From NCBI GenBank assembly GCA_964451365.1, contig CAYVIB010000033.1, positions 1 through 57,650 on the forward strand: 57,650 nucleotides of DNA, in the 5' to 3' direction. Origin of the DNA: CAYVIB01 sp964451365 (GTDB lineage: Bacteria; Pseudomonadota; Gammaproteobacteria; Pseudomonadales; Cellvibrionaceae). Every line of letters begins with the position of its first letter. Position 1 is the stretch's first letter. Made by a program: the position numbers and the translations under genes. This document shows positions 37,182-45,228 of the stretch, in pieces. The notes below the pieces were generated by a model. It did no database searches. It was not told where the DNA came from and saw only the letters and a list, made by a program, of their open reading frames with translations.

Positions 37182-37970
37182 ATGGCTACCAATACCGCAG
37201 AATCCACATCGGAAGAAACAGAACGCCGTTATCGCGCGCCCGCGCTGGAAAAAGGTTTGGATATTCTCGAGTTGCTGGCAAGGGAAGGGGAAGTACTGAC
37301 CACTTCGCAAATTGCCAATAAACTCGGGCGTTCGGTCAGCGAATTGTTCCGCATGGTGCTCACGCTGGAAGCCCGTGGTTATATTGCGCAGATTGGCGGA
37401 CGGGAAGGTTATGGCCTGACAAATAAAATGTTTTCCCTCGGCCTTGCGCAGACACCCACGCGCAACCTGATTGAACTGGCCTTGCCGCAAATGAAGGAAT
37501 TGGTGGAGGCTATCGGTCAATCCTGTCATTTAACGGTGGCTTCCAATGAACAGATTGTGGTTGTGGCGCGAATTGAAAGCGCGCGCGAAATGGGCTTTTC
37601 GGTGCGGGTCGGATATCGCCGGCCGCTGGCGGAGTCCACGTCCGGCATTTTACTGGTGGGCCTGCTGCCAGAAAGGGAACGGGAGCGGACGCTCGATAGA
37701 TTGGCGGCGGTGACCGAGGACGGTCTGATGGAGCGTTTCAGGCAGAAAGTCCAGCGGGCCATCGATAACGGCTATGTGCAAAGTTCCAGTGATTTTGTCG
37801 ATGGAATTACGGATTTGTCGTCGCCGATATTTAACAGCAAAGGCATAGTCGCGGCATTAACCGTGCCTTACGTTCGATGCTTTCCGGAAATGTGCAGTGT
37901 CGACCAAGCATTGATGGAGCTGCGTGCGTGTACGGCGCAAATTACCGAACTACTGCAGATTGAAGCCTGA
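37182..37970 (+). CDS. IclR-family transcriptional regulator of the fucose genes
   Basis: A 262-residue regulator. I chose ATG 37182 over the in-frame TTG 37149 because the IclR domain begins only at residue ~16. The winged helix-turn-helix (about 18-75, with LTTSQIANKLGRSVSELFRMV shown as IANKLGRSVSELFR) is followed by the IclR effector-binding domain (about 90-255), including PLAESTSGILLVGLL. Position inside the catabolic cluster suggests control by a fucose-pathway intermediate. The effector and the operator are not visible in the sequence. Confidence 0.9.
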   Translation: MATNTAESTSEETERRYRAPALEKGLDILELLAREGEVLTTSQIANKLGRSVSELFRMVLTLEARGYIAQIGGREGYGLTNKMFSLGLAQTPTRNLIELALPQMKELVEAIGQSCHLTVASNEQIVVVARIESAREMGFSVRVGYRRPLAESTSGILLVGLLPERERERTLDRLAAVTEDGLMERFRQKVQRAIDNGYVQSSSDFVDGITDLSSPIFNSKGIVAALTVPYVRCFPEMCSVDQALMELRACTAQITELLQIEA

Positions 37971-38023
37971 TGGCCGGTAGTTTTTCTTTTAAAGAAATGA
38001 GTTTTTAAAAACAGCGATCATTC

Positions 38024-39088
38024 GTGTTAACACAGCCAGAACGATTACTCGGAAAAACCGGTTTGCGGATGGGCGCGCTCGGGTTCGGCGCGGCGCCGAT
38101 TGGTAATCTGTATCGGCCGCTTTCCGAAGCCCGGGCTTTGGATGCGGTCGCGGCGGCGCTCGATGGGGGAATTCGTTACTTCGACACGGCGCCTTATTAC
38201 GGTTTTGGTCTCAGTGAAAAGCGCCTCGGTGCGGCGCTTGTCAATCGGGAGCGGGATGAACCGATTGGTCACGGGCGGAATAGAGTCATCGTTTCAACCA
38301 AGGTGGGGCGTTGCCTCAATCCGGTTGGACAACCTGCCTCCGGAACGCGCTACGGTTTTGTCAGTGATGAACCCATGGAGCCGTATTTTGATTACAGCTA
38401 CGATGGTGTTATGCGCGCTTTTGAATCGAGCCAGCGCCGCCTGCAAACCGAGCACATCGATATTCTTCTGGCGCACGATTTGGGGCAGGTAACACACGGA
38501 GCGGCGCACGCGGAAAAAATGCGCGAATTTCTGGACAGCGGCTATCGCGCCATGGAATACCTCAAACAACAAGGCCTGGTGCGCGCCCTGGGCGCGGGCG
38601 CCAACGAATGGCAGGTGGGACTGGCGTTACTGGCGAACACGGATATCGACTGCTTTTTACTGGCGGGTCGATACACATTACTCGATCAAAGCGCGGGCGC
38701 GGAGTTTTTTCCCGCCTGCGCCCGCCGCGATGTATCGGTGATTCTGGGCGGTCCGTTTAATTCCGGCATTCTTGCCACCGGCACGGCGCAAAAAAAAGAA
38801 GGCATGAACCTGAATTATGATTATTTGCCGGCCAGTCGCGACATTGTCGAACGCGTTGCGAGAATTGAGGCCCAGTGCGAGCAGTTTCACGTTGAACTTG
38901 CGGCGGCGGCTCTTCAATTCCCGCTTGCCAACCCTGTGGTTTGCACTGTGTTGGCGGGATTTGCCGGGCGCGACGAAGTTGAAAGCGCGATCAGCGCGAT
39001 GAATCAGAAAGTTCCCGCGGAGTTCTGGCACGCGCTACAGGGCACCCGGTTGATTGCCGAACATGTGGAAATTCCGCAAGCGCGCTGA
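38024..39088 (+). CDS. Aldo/keto reductase, probable L-fucose dehydrogenase
   Basis: A 354-residue NAD(P)-dependent oxidoreductase of the D-threo-aldose/L-fucose 1-dehydrogenase branch. AKR motifs are visible: GIRYFDTAPYYGFGLSEKRLG with catalytic Asp and Tyr, Lys in VIVSTKVGR, and His in ILLAHDLG. It would oxidise L-fucose to L-fuconolactone, the substrate of the neighbouring lactonase. The start is GTG 38024; no strong ribosome-binding site was seen. Together with the lactonase, dehydratase, SDR and FAH genes it completes a non-phosphorylative route. Confidence 0.87.
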   Translation: MLTQPERLLGKTGLRMGALGFGAAPIGNLYRPLSEARALDAVAAALDGGIRYFDTAPYYGFGLSEKRLGAALVNRERDEPIGHGRNRVIVSTKVGRCLNPVGQPASGTRYGFVSDEPMEPYFDYSYDGVMRAFESSQRRLQTEHIDILLAHDLGQVTHGAAHAEKMREFLDSGYRAMEYLKQQGLVRALGAGANEWQVGLALLANTDIDCFLLAGRYTLLDQSAGAEFFPACARRDVSVILGGPFNSGILATGTAQKKEGMNLNYDYLPASRDIVERVARIEAQCEQFHVELAAAALQFPLANPVVCTVLAGFAGRDEVESAISAMNQKVPAEFWHALQGTRLIAEHVEIPQAR

Positions 39089-39115
39089 TTGTATGGATTT
39101 TGGTTGGAGGAATTA

Positions 39116-39427
39116 ATGATCGCGCGCGATCGAAAAAAAGTAATTTGCCTGCACGGCAATGACAATGTTCTTGTTTGCATTGACCCCATTAAGGCCGGTG
39201 AAATGATTCAACTGGAGGAGCAGCATTTTTTTGTTTCGTGTGATATTTCCGTCGGTCACAAAATCTCGCGGGTCGATATCGGCGAAGGGGAAAAGATAAT
39301 CAAATACGGCGTTCCGATTGGTTCGGCGCGCTGCCGGATAAATACCGGCGAGCATGTGCATACGCACAATATACAAAGCGATTACATTCATACTTACACA
39401 CGTAACGCGGATAAAGGTAGTAAATGA
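39116..39427 (+). CDS. UxaA-family dehydratase small subunit (SAF domain), probable L-fuconate dehydratase
   Basis: A 103-residue SAF-domain protein. ATG 39116 is chosen for its TTGGAGG ribosome-binding site at 39104-39110. The sequence VGHKISRVDIGEGEKIIKYG (here IGEGEKIIKYG) and GEHVHTHN matches the N-terminal domain of altronate/galactarate dehydratases. In many bacteria this domain is separate from the large catalytic part, as here. The ATGA overlap with the next gene implies a stoichiometric two-subunit enzyme. Confidence 0.88.
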   Translation: MIARDRKKVICLHGNDNVLVCIDPIKAGEMIQLEEQHFFVSCDISVGHKISRVDIGEGEKIIKYGVPIGSARCRINTGEHVHTHNIQSDYIHTYTRNADKGSK

Positions 39428-40647
39428 TAAAGGAAGATGCGGATTGGTCAGCTGATGCCTGGTTGCGGTCGGACGGAAAAAAAGGCATTCGTAATGTGGT
39501 GGTGGTGGCCTACCTGGTGGAGTGCGCGCATCACGTATCGCGCAGAATTGTGGAAAACAGCGGCTGCAGTGATGTTCACCTGATTGGCTTTCCCGGCTGT
39601 TTTCCCAATGAATACGCGGCGAATATGATGCGGGCGGTTTGCACGCACCCGAATGTGGGCGCGGTACTGCTGGTTTCTCTCGGCTGCGAAAGCATGAATC
39701 GGGATTGGCTGAAAGCACAGGTCAAAGCCAGTGGCCGCCCGGCTGAACTCCTGGTTATCCAGGAATGCGGCGGCACGCGTTCAACCATTGATGCGGGTGT
39801 TGCGGTGGTAGACCGGTTGCGTGCACAGGCGGATACCTGCCCGCGCGCGACTATCACTTTTGACGAGTTGGTGGTGGGTACTATTTGCGGTGGCTCGGAT
39901 GGTACCAGCGGTATCAGTGCAAACCCCGCCGTGGGAAAATGCTTCGATAAACTGGTGGAGGCCGGCGCCGCCTGCATATTCGAAGAAACCGGGGAACTGA
40001 TCGGCTGTGAAACCGTTATGGCCGAACGCGCGGTGACTCCGGAACTGGGAAATGAAATCCGGGCGAGCGTTGCCAAGGCGGAGAATTACTACCGCATACT
40101 CGGCTTCGGCAGTTTTGCCGCCGGCAATGCCGACGGCGGCCTGAGCACCCAGGAGGAAAAATCCATGGGGGCGTATTCCAAATCCGGCTCGTCAAAAATT
40201 TCCGGTCTGCTCAAGCCCGGTGACAATCCTCCCGCCGGTGGATTGTATCTGCTCGACGTGGTGCCGGATGGCGAGCCGCGCTTTGGTTTTCCTAATATTT
40301 CCGACAATGCGGAAATTGTTGAACTGATCGCCTGCGGTTGCCATTTGATTTTATTTACTACGGGGCGGGGTTCCGTGGTGGGTTCGGCTGTTTCACCGGT
40401 AATAAAAGTTTGCGCGAACCCGGAAACCTATGCGCGACTGTCCGAGGATATGGATATCAACGCTGGCAAAATCCTGCAAGGCGAAGCGGGGCTGGACGAT
40501 GTGGGCGAGGAGATCTTTCGGGCTGTTAAACGTATCTGCGCCGGCGAGCACAGTTTGTCCGAAACGCTCGGTCACCAGGAATTTATCCTGACTTACAAGG
40601 CCTTCGAACCCATCGGACCATCCTGCCTGCCGTTGCGACAAATTTAG
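39424..40647 (+). CDS. UxaA-family dehydratase large subunit, probable L-fuconate dehydratase
   Basis: A 407-residue catalytic subunit of the altronate/D-galactarate dehydratase family. It has GIRNVVVVAYLVECAHH near its N-terminus, the conserved GGSDGTSGISANPAVG in the middle, and a C-terminal TTGRGSVVGSAVSPVIKVCAN segment. These enzymes are metal-dependent (commonly Fe) acid-sugar dehydratases. Between a fuconolactonase and a keto-deoxyfuconate SDR, the expected reaction is L-fuconate to 2-keto-3-deoxy-L-fuconate. This step is more often assigned to an enolase-superfamily enzyme, and none is in the window. Confidence 0.87.
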   Translation: MIKEDADWSADAWLRSDGKKGIRNVVVVAYLVECAHHVSRRIVENSGCSDVHLIGFPGCFPNEYAANMMRAVCTHPNVGAVLLVSLGCESMNRDWLKAQVKASGRPAELLVIQECGGTRSTIDAGVAVVDRLRAQADTCPRATITFDELVVGTICGGSDGTSGISANPAVGKCFDKLVEAGAACIFEETGELIGCETVMAERAVTPELGNEIRASVAKAENYYRILGFGSFAAGNADGGLSTQEEKSMGAYSKSGSSKISGLLKPGDNPPAGGLYLLDVVPDGEPRFGFPNISDNAEIVELIACGCHLILFTTGRGSVVGSAVSPVIKVCANPETYARLSEDMDINAGKILQGEAGLDDVGEEIFRAVKRICAGEHSLSETLGHQEFILTYKAFEPIGPSCLPLRQI

Positions 40648-40657
40648 AGGTTGTAGC

Positions 40658-41407
40658 ATGTCCCGTTTGCGATTGGAAAACAGAACGGCATTGATTACCG
40701 GCGCGGCGCAGGGTATCGGTCGGGCGGCCGTGCTGCGTTTTATTGAGGAAGGAGCGCGGGTAATTGCCTGCGATATTAACGAAAGTAAGTTGCGTGAACT
40801 CCACGAGAATTGCGGTTGCGATAGCCGGGTGCTCGATGTTTGCGACCCGGCCGGGATAGAACGCTTCGCATTGGAGATAAAAAGCCTTAACGTACTGTTT
40901 AATTGCGCGGGCTACGTGCACAGCGGCACAATTCTCGATTGTGACGAAGCCGATTGGCAGCGTACACTGGAACTGAACGTGACGTCCATGTATCGCATGA
41001 TCAAGGCATTCCTGCCGGTAATGATCGAGAGTGGCAGTGGTTCCATCATCAACATGAGTTCGGTGGCAAGCTCAATAAAAGGTGTGCCGAACCGCTTTGC
41101 CTACAGCATGAGCAAGGCAGCCGTTATCGGCCTGACTAAATCGGTGGCAGCGGATTTTGTCGGTGAAGGTATTCGTTGTAACGCCATTTGCCCCGGCACC
41201 GTGCAGACCCCTTCACTCGAAGAGCGGTTGCAGGCAACCGGTGATTATGAAAAAGCGCGCGCCGCGTTCATTGCCCGGCAGCCGATGCGGCGCATGGGCA
41301 GTGCGGAAGAAATTGCCGAACTGGCTTTGTATCTGGCGGGCGATGAATCTTCCTATACGACAGGTACCATACACGTTATTGACGGTGGATGGACCAATTC
41401 AAATTAA
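40658..41407 (+). CDS. SDR dehydrogenase, probable 2-keto-3-deoxy-L-fuconate dehydrogenase
   Basis: A 249-residue short-chain dehydrogenase with the cofactor motif TGAAQGIGRAA (residues about 12-22), NAG-type motif as FNCAG, catalytic Ser in NMSSVAS and YSMSKAA for Tyr/Lys. The acidic residue after the second strand (ACDINE) suggests NAD preference. It would oxidise 2-keto-3-deoxy-L-fuconate at C4, giving the substrate of the following FAH hydrolase. It follows the dehydratase by 10 bp. Confidence 0.88.
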   Translation: MSRLRLENRTALITGAAQGIGRAAVLRFIEEGARVIACDINESKLRELHENCGCDSRVLDVCDPAGIERFALEIKSLNVLFNCAGYVHSGTILDCDEADWQRTLELNVTSMYRMIKAFLPVMIESGSGSIINMSSVASSIKGVPNRFAYSMSKAAVIGLTKSVAADFVGEGIRCNAICPGTVQTPSLEERLQATGDYEKARAAFIARQPMRRMGSAEEIAELALYLAGDESSYTTGTIHVIDGGWTNSN

Positions 41408-41441
41408 TCCCGATAGATAACGAGTACAACGGATTTAACTT

Positions 41442-42290
41442 ATGAAATTACTCCGCTACGGCGAAACCAAAAAAGAGCGACCGGGCCTGTTGGACAGCGA
41501 AGGTAGAATTCGTGACTTGAGCGCGAAAATTGCGGATTTGTCCGGCGATTTTCTGCTCGACGCCCAGCTGCAAAAAATCCGCGATATCGATGTCAACAAT
41601 TTGCCGGTTGTCGAGGGGGAGCAGCGCATCGGCCCCTGCGTGGCCCATGTGGGGAAATTTATCTGCATCGGCCTTAACTATGCCGATCACGCCGCCGAAA
41701 CCGGCGCCCAGGTGCCGGATCAACCGGTGGTTTTTATGAAAGCCACAAGTGCTGTTACCGGCCCGAACGACGGGATCGTCAAACCGCTGGGATCTACCAG
41801 GCTGGACTGGGAAGTGGAACTGGGCATCGTTATCGGCAAGGAGGCGCGCTACGTCGACGAGCAAAACGCGATGGAACATATCGCCGGCTATTGCGTGGTG
41901 CACGATGTCAGCGAGCGTTATTTCCAGCTGGAGTGCGGCGGCCAGTGGGACAAGGGCAAGGGGTGCGACACCTTCGGTCCCATCGGCCCTTACCTGGTGA
42001 CCCGGGACGAAGTACCCGACCCCAATGCGCTGGATATCTGGCTGAAGGTAAACGGGACGAGCTTCCAGCAGAGCAACACCCAAAATATGGTTTTCCGTCC
42101 CGCCCAGCTGGTCAGTTACCTGAGCCGGTTTATGAGCCTGCAGCCGGGTGACATTATCTCCACCGGCACGCCGCCGGGCGTGGGGATGGGGCAAAAACCG
42201 CCAAGGTTCCTGGAAGTCGGGGACGAGGTGGAGCTGGGTATTGAAGGCCTGGGGATACAGAAGCAAACGGTCCTGGCCTGTGAGTTGTAG
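41442..42290 (+). CDS. FAH-family hydrolase, probable 2,4-diketo-3-deoxy-L-fuconate hydrolase
   Basis: A 282-residue protein of the fumarylacetoacetate hydrolase family. FICIGLNYADHAAETGA precedes PVVFMKATSAVTGPND and DWEVELGIVIGKEA, which supplies the ExE metal ligands, and STGTPPGVGMG closes the active site. It would cleave 2,4-diketo-3-deoxy-L-fuconate to pyruvate and L-lactate, the end of the pathway. It is the last gene of the cluster and is followed by a terminator-like hairpin. Confidence 0.9.
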   Translation: MKLLRYGETKKERPGLLDSEGRIRDLSAKIADLSGDFLLDAQLQKIRDIDVNNLPVVEGEQRIGPCVAHVGKFICIGLNYADHAAETGAQVPDQPVVFMKATSAVTGPNDGIVKPLGSTRLDWEVELGIVIGKEARYVDEQNAMEHIAGYCVVHDVSERYFQLECGGQWDKGKGCDTFGPIGPYLVTRDEVPDPNALDIWLKVNGTSFQQSNTQNMVFRPAQLVSYLSRFMSLQPGDIISTGTPPGVGMGQKPPRFLEVGDEVELGIEGLGIQKQTVLACEL

Positions 42291-42300
42291 TGTATGAATT

Positions 42301-42353
42301 GACGGGGCGGGTAGCGATGGTCCGACACTTCGGGCGTCACCCGCCGTCGTTTT
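42301..42353 (+). terminator. Rho-independent terminator after the fucose operon
   Basis: GACGG..CGGGT (42301-42312, with a GG bulge) pairs with ACCCGCCGTC (42339-42348), with an inner CCGA/TCGG stem, and is followed by GTTTT. It lies between the FAH gene and the convergent DUF4124 gene. Confidence 0.55.
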
Positions 42354-42362
42354 GGAAACGGA

Positions 42363-42833
42363 TCAGTCGTATTCCCCACTCATAATTTTCTCCTGTTCCG
42401 AATAGCGTTCATTCAGCTTTTGCTGAACCTCTTTCGCATCCCGGATCAGTTTCTGGATGTTTTCGGGGCTGTAAACATTACCAGAGGGCATATCAATCGT
42501 TCCCTCGGGATTTTGTGACGGTCCCGGAATCTCCTCCTGCTCCCTAAGGCCCTGTACCAGATTTACGTTACCGTCAACTTCCAGCACTTCCACCTGTTGC
42601 TGCTCGGGGGGAGGCTCGGAAGAGTAGTGGATAACGCCATTCTCATCCTTCCACTTATACGCGGTAGTCTTGCCGCCGTTGGCGATGGATTTGATGTCCG
42701 GCGCGGAAAGGTCCGGCATTTTGATGTCGCTCGCGGAAAACGGCGTTTTGCCGGTCATGATGTACAGCATATAGTTGGAAATACCGACAACGATTGCCAG
42801 CATCAACACCATTTTGAAAACCATTTTGCCCAT
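42363..42833 (-). CDS. DUF4124 domain-containing membrane-anchored protein
   Basis: A 156-residue protein starting at 42833, chosen for its GGAGAAG ribosome-binding site; an upstream in-frame ATG at 42896 lies in the presumed promoter region. One N-terminal membrane segment (about residues 5-25) precedes a linker. The DUF4124 motif follows (AYKWKDENGVIHYSSEPP, shown here as WKDENGVIHYSSEPP), and then a polar, partly helical tail. The domain is common in gammaproteobacterial envelope proteins; its function is not established. It is transcribed away from pncC. Confidence 0.8.
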   Translation of the reverse strand: MGKMVFKMVLMLAIVVGISNYMLYIMTGKTPFSASDIKMPDLSAPDIKSIANGGKTTAYKWKDENGVIHYSSEPPPEQQQVEVLEVDGNVNLVQGLREQEEIPGPSQNPEGTIDMPSGNVYSPENIQKLIRDAKEVQQKLNERYSEQEKIMSGEYD

Positions 42834-42925
42834 TATTCTTCTCCATTCAATCCGTCTATCACAGTATAGCTTCCGGGCTTGTCTAACCCATTGCATATTT
42901 CGATTGCATCACCTATTTTGCCGGC

Positions 42926-43426
42926 ATGGATAATATCACTGAACTGGCCAAACATCTTGGCTCCCTTCTGCTGGATCGGGGTTGCCGGCTTACGGCGGCT
43001 GAATCCTGCACGGGTGGCGGCATTTCGGCGGCGATCACCTCCGTTGCCGGCAGTTCCGGGTGGTTTGACGTGGGGTATGTGACCTACAGCAACCAGGCCA
43101 AGACAGATTTGCTCGGGGTAAGCCCCGCGCTGATCGAGCAGCATGGGGTAGTCAGCGAACCGGTGGTGGAGGCGATGGCACATGGCGCGCTCGTTGGAGC
43201 CGGGGCAGACCTGGCCGTGGCGGTCAGCGGCATCGCCGGTCCCGGCGGCGCAGTACCCGGCAAGGCGGTGGGAACTGTCTGTTTCGGCTGGGGAAGTCCG
43301 GGGCGGATTCTGTCGCGCACCTGGCATTTCAGCGGTGATCGGACAGCCGTGCGGGCACAAACCGTGGCCAAGGCGCTGTCGCTGCTGGTCACGTTTCTGG
43401 AGGAAGCAGCGGAGGAACCGGTTTAG
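42926..43426 (+). CDS. pncC: Nicotinamide-nucleotide amidase (CinA C-terminal family)
   Basis: A 166-residue stand-alone CinA C-terminal domain. It would deamidate NMN to nicotinate mononucleotide in NAD salvage. The catalytic AESCTGGGISAAIT block (residues about 24-37) and VSGIAGPGGAVPGKAVGTV are characteristic. Immediately upstream of recA is a conserved gammaproteobacterial position for this gene. It starts at ATG 42926. Confidence 0.93.
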   Translation: MDNITELAKHLGSLLLDRGCRLTAAESCTGGGISAAITSVAGSSGWFDVGYVTYSNQAKTDLLGVSPALIEQHGVVSEPVVEAMAHGALVGAGADLAVAVSGIAGPGGAVPGKAVGTVCFGWGSPGRILSRTWHFSGDRTAVRAQTVAKALSLLVTFLEEAAEEPV

Positions 43427-43453
43427 CCGGGGCGATACTGTATAAAAATATAA

Positions 43454-43473
43454 TACTGTTTGCTCATACAGTA
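43454..43473 (+). promoter_or_regulatory. LexA (SOS) box upstream of recA
   Basis: TACTGT, eight bases, ACAGTA: the two outer half-sites are a perfect inverted repeat and match the gammaproteobacterial LexA consensus CTGT-N8-ACAG. It overlaps the proposed -35 of recA. A lone half-site-like TACTGTATA begins at 43436. Confidence 0.9.
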
Positions 43474-43488
43474 TTTTTGCGTTATGCT
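43460..43488 (+). promoter_or_regulatory. recA promoter
   Basis: TTGCTC (43460-43465) and TATGCT (43483-43488) are separated by 17 bp. The LexA box covers the -35, the arrangement expected for repression. The predicted leader is about 160 nt. Confidence 0.6.
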
Positions 43489-43586
43489 GTTTTTATTCGC
43501 CGCGCCATAGCCTGGACACATAGCGCAGGCAGTGGGCGGCAGAGGATGGCGGAGAACAGGTACTATTCACTTATAAATTTCAAGCG

Positions 43587-43633
43587 ACTTGATTCAAGTG
43601 ATCCAAGATCAAGTGATCCAGGTTCAAGTAAAT
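43587..43633 (+). repeat. 15-bp direct repeats and hairpin in the recA leader
   Basis: TCAAGTGATCCAAGA (43594) and TCAAGTGATCCAGGT (43609) are consecutive 15-bp repeats, with a partial third TCAAGT at 43624. ACTTGAT (43587-43593) can also pair with ATCAAGT (43608-43614). The repeat lies in the untranslated leader between promoter and recA start; no coding role is seen. Confidence 0.7.
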
Positions 43634-43657
43634 TCAAGCAGGTTAACGGGGGTTAAT

Positions 43658-44707
43658 ATGGATTCCAATAAAGAAAAAGCATTAGAAGCAGCGCTGACCC
43701 AGATCGAGCGCCACTTTGGCAAAGGCACCGTCATGCGGCTGGGCGACCGGGAGCGGGTGAAAATTCCCTGCATCTCCACCGGCTCTCTCGGGCTCGACGT
43801 GGCACTGGGGACCGGCGGTCTGCCCCGGGGACGTATTGTTGAAATATACGGGCCGGAATCTTCCGGTAAAACAACCCTGACCCTGCAGGTGATTGCCGAG
43901 GCGCAAAAGCAGGGCGGTACCTGCGCTTTTATCGACGCGGAACACGCGCTCGACCCCATCTATGCGGAGAAACTGGGCGTTAACGTGGACGACCTGATTA
44001 TTTCCCAGCCGGACACCGGCGAGCAGGCACTGGAGGTGGCGGATATGCTGGTGCGTTCCGGTGCCGTGGACGTGCTGGTGGTGGACTCGGTGGCGGCGTT
44101 GACCCCGAAGGCCGAAATTGAAGGCGAAATGGGTGATCACCACGTCGGCCTCCAGGCCAGGCTGATGTCCCAGGCGCTGCGCAAAATCACCGGTAATATC
44201 AAGCACGCCAACTGCCTGGCCATCTTTATCAACCAGATCCGCATGAAGATTGGGGTGATGTTCGGCAACCCTGAAACCACCACTGGTGGTAATGCACTTA
44301 AATTCTACGCCTCGGTGCGCCTGGATATCCGCCGCATTGGTTCAGTGAAGGAAGGTGATGAGGTGGTAGGCTCCGATACCCGGGTCAAGGTGGTAAAAAA
44401 CAAGGTGGCCCCGCCGTTCAAGCAGACCGAATTCCAGATTATGTACGGCGGCGGAATTAACCGGCTGGGCGAAATCATCGACTACGGTGTAAAGCAAGGC
44501 CTTATCGATAAAGCCGGCGCCTGGTATAGCTACAAGGGAGACAAAATTGGACAGGGTAAGAGCAACGCCATTGAATACCTGAAGGAGCACTCTGATATTG
44601 CCGAGTACCTGGAGAAACGGATTAAGGCTGAATTGCTGGGCGATGTTATCGATGTGCCGGAAGTAACTGATATTTCGTCCAAAGCCAAATCGGCGGACAA
44701 ATCATAA
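43658..44707 (+). CDS. recA: Recombinase RecA
   Basis: A 349-residue RecA, the usual length. It catalyses homologous pairing and strand exchange and triggers LexA self-cleavage. I chose ATG 43658 (GGGGGTT upstream; MDSNKEKALEAAL) because the in-frame codons before it encode the leader repeats. Visible are Walker A GPESSGKTT, the FIDAEHALD segment, VVDSVAALTPKAEIEGEMGD and the DNA-binding loop region GNPETTTGGNALKFYAS. The control region carries a LexA box. recX follows. Confidence 0.98.
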   Translation: MDSNKEKALEAALTQIERHFGKGTVMRLGDRERVKIPCISTGSLGLDVALGTGGLPRGRIVEIYGPESSGKTTLTLQVIAEAQKQGGTCAFIDAEHALDPIYAEKLGVNVDDLIISQPDTGEQALEVADMLVRSGAVDVLVVDSVAALTPKAEIEGEMGDHHVGLQARLMSQALRKITGNIKHANCLAIFINQIRMKIGVMFGNPETTTGGNALKFYASVRLDIRRIGSVKEGDEVVGSDTRVKVVKNKVAPPFKQTEFQIMYGGGINRLGEIIDYGVKQGLIDKAGAWYSYKGDKIGQGKSNAIEYLKEHSDIAEYLEKRIKAELLGDVIDVPEVTDISSKAKSADKS

Positions 44708-44733
44708 TAAACGGTATTCAAAGCGATTGTGTG

Positions 44734-45228
44734 ATGGAGCAACAAAATAATAATCGAAAGGATGAAAGCCACAATCGGCAGGACATCCGAAACGCCGCGC
44801 TGGGGTACCTGGCGCGGCGGGAACATTCCTACAAGGAGCTGTTACACAAAATCACCACCAAACATTCCTTTTCACCAGTAGCTGTTGAAACGGTGCTTGA
44901 TGAACTGGTGGAAAGCGATCTTTTAAGTGATCACCGCTTTGCCGAAATTTATATGCGCTCCCGCCTGAATAAAGGCTTTGGTCCGGAACGTATTGCCATG
45001 GAACTGAGGGAGAAGGGCATTGACCAAGCCATTATTACTGATTGTTTAAATGACCCTGGAATCGATTGGGCGGCAACGGCTTTCAGTGTATGGAAAAAGA
45101 AGTTCCGAATTGCAGTTGAACAAGCTCCTGCCCTGAACTATGCGGAAAAAGCCAGGCAAAGCCAGTTTCTTCGTTATCGAGGGTTTCGACGCGATGATAT
45201 CGAGTCTGTCTTTAACGAACTGGCGTAG
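44734..45228 (+). CDS. recX: RecA regulator RecX
   Basis: A 164-residue protein that binds RecA filaments and limits their growth. It has the three-helix RecX repeats, with AALGYLARREHSYKEL near the N-terminus, LLSDHRFAEIYMRSRLNKGFGPERI in the centre and FLRYRGFRRDDIESVF at the end. ATG 44734 is chosen; GTG 44731 is one codon upstream. It lies 26 bp after recA and is probably partly co-transcribed. alaS, its common neighbour elsewhere, is absent. Confidence 0.95.
   Translation: MEQQNNNRKDESHNRQDIRNAALGYLARREHSYKELLHKITTKHSFSPVAVETVLDELVESDLLSDHRFAEIYMRSRLNKGFGPERIAMELREKGIDQAIITDCLNDPGIDWAATAFSVWKKKFRIAVEQAPALNYAEKARQSQFLRYRGFRRDDIESVFNELA

Noticed and set aside
39116..40647. Altronate dehydratase of hexuronate catabolism
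   Set aside because: The family fits, but the neighbours (fucP, fuconolactonase, SDR, FAH hydrolase) form a fucose pathway and no uxaB/uxaC/kdgK is present.
41448..42266. 272-codon minus-strand open frame
   Set aside because: Antisense shadow of the FAH-family hydrolase gene.
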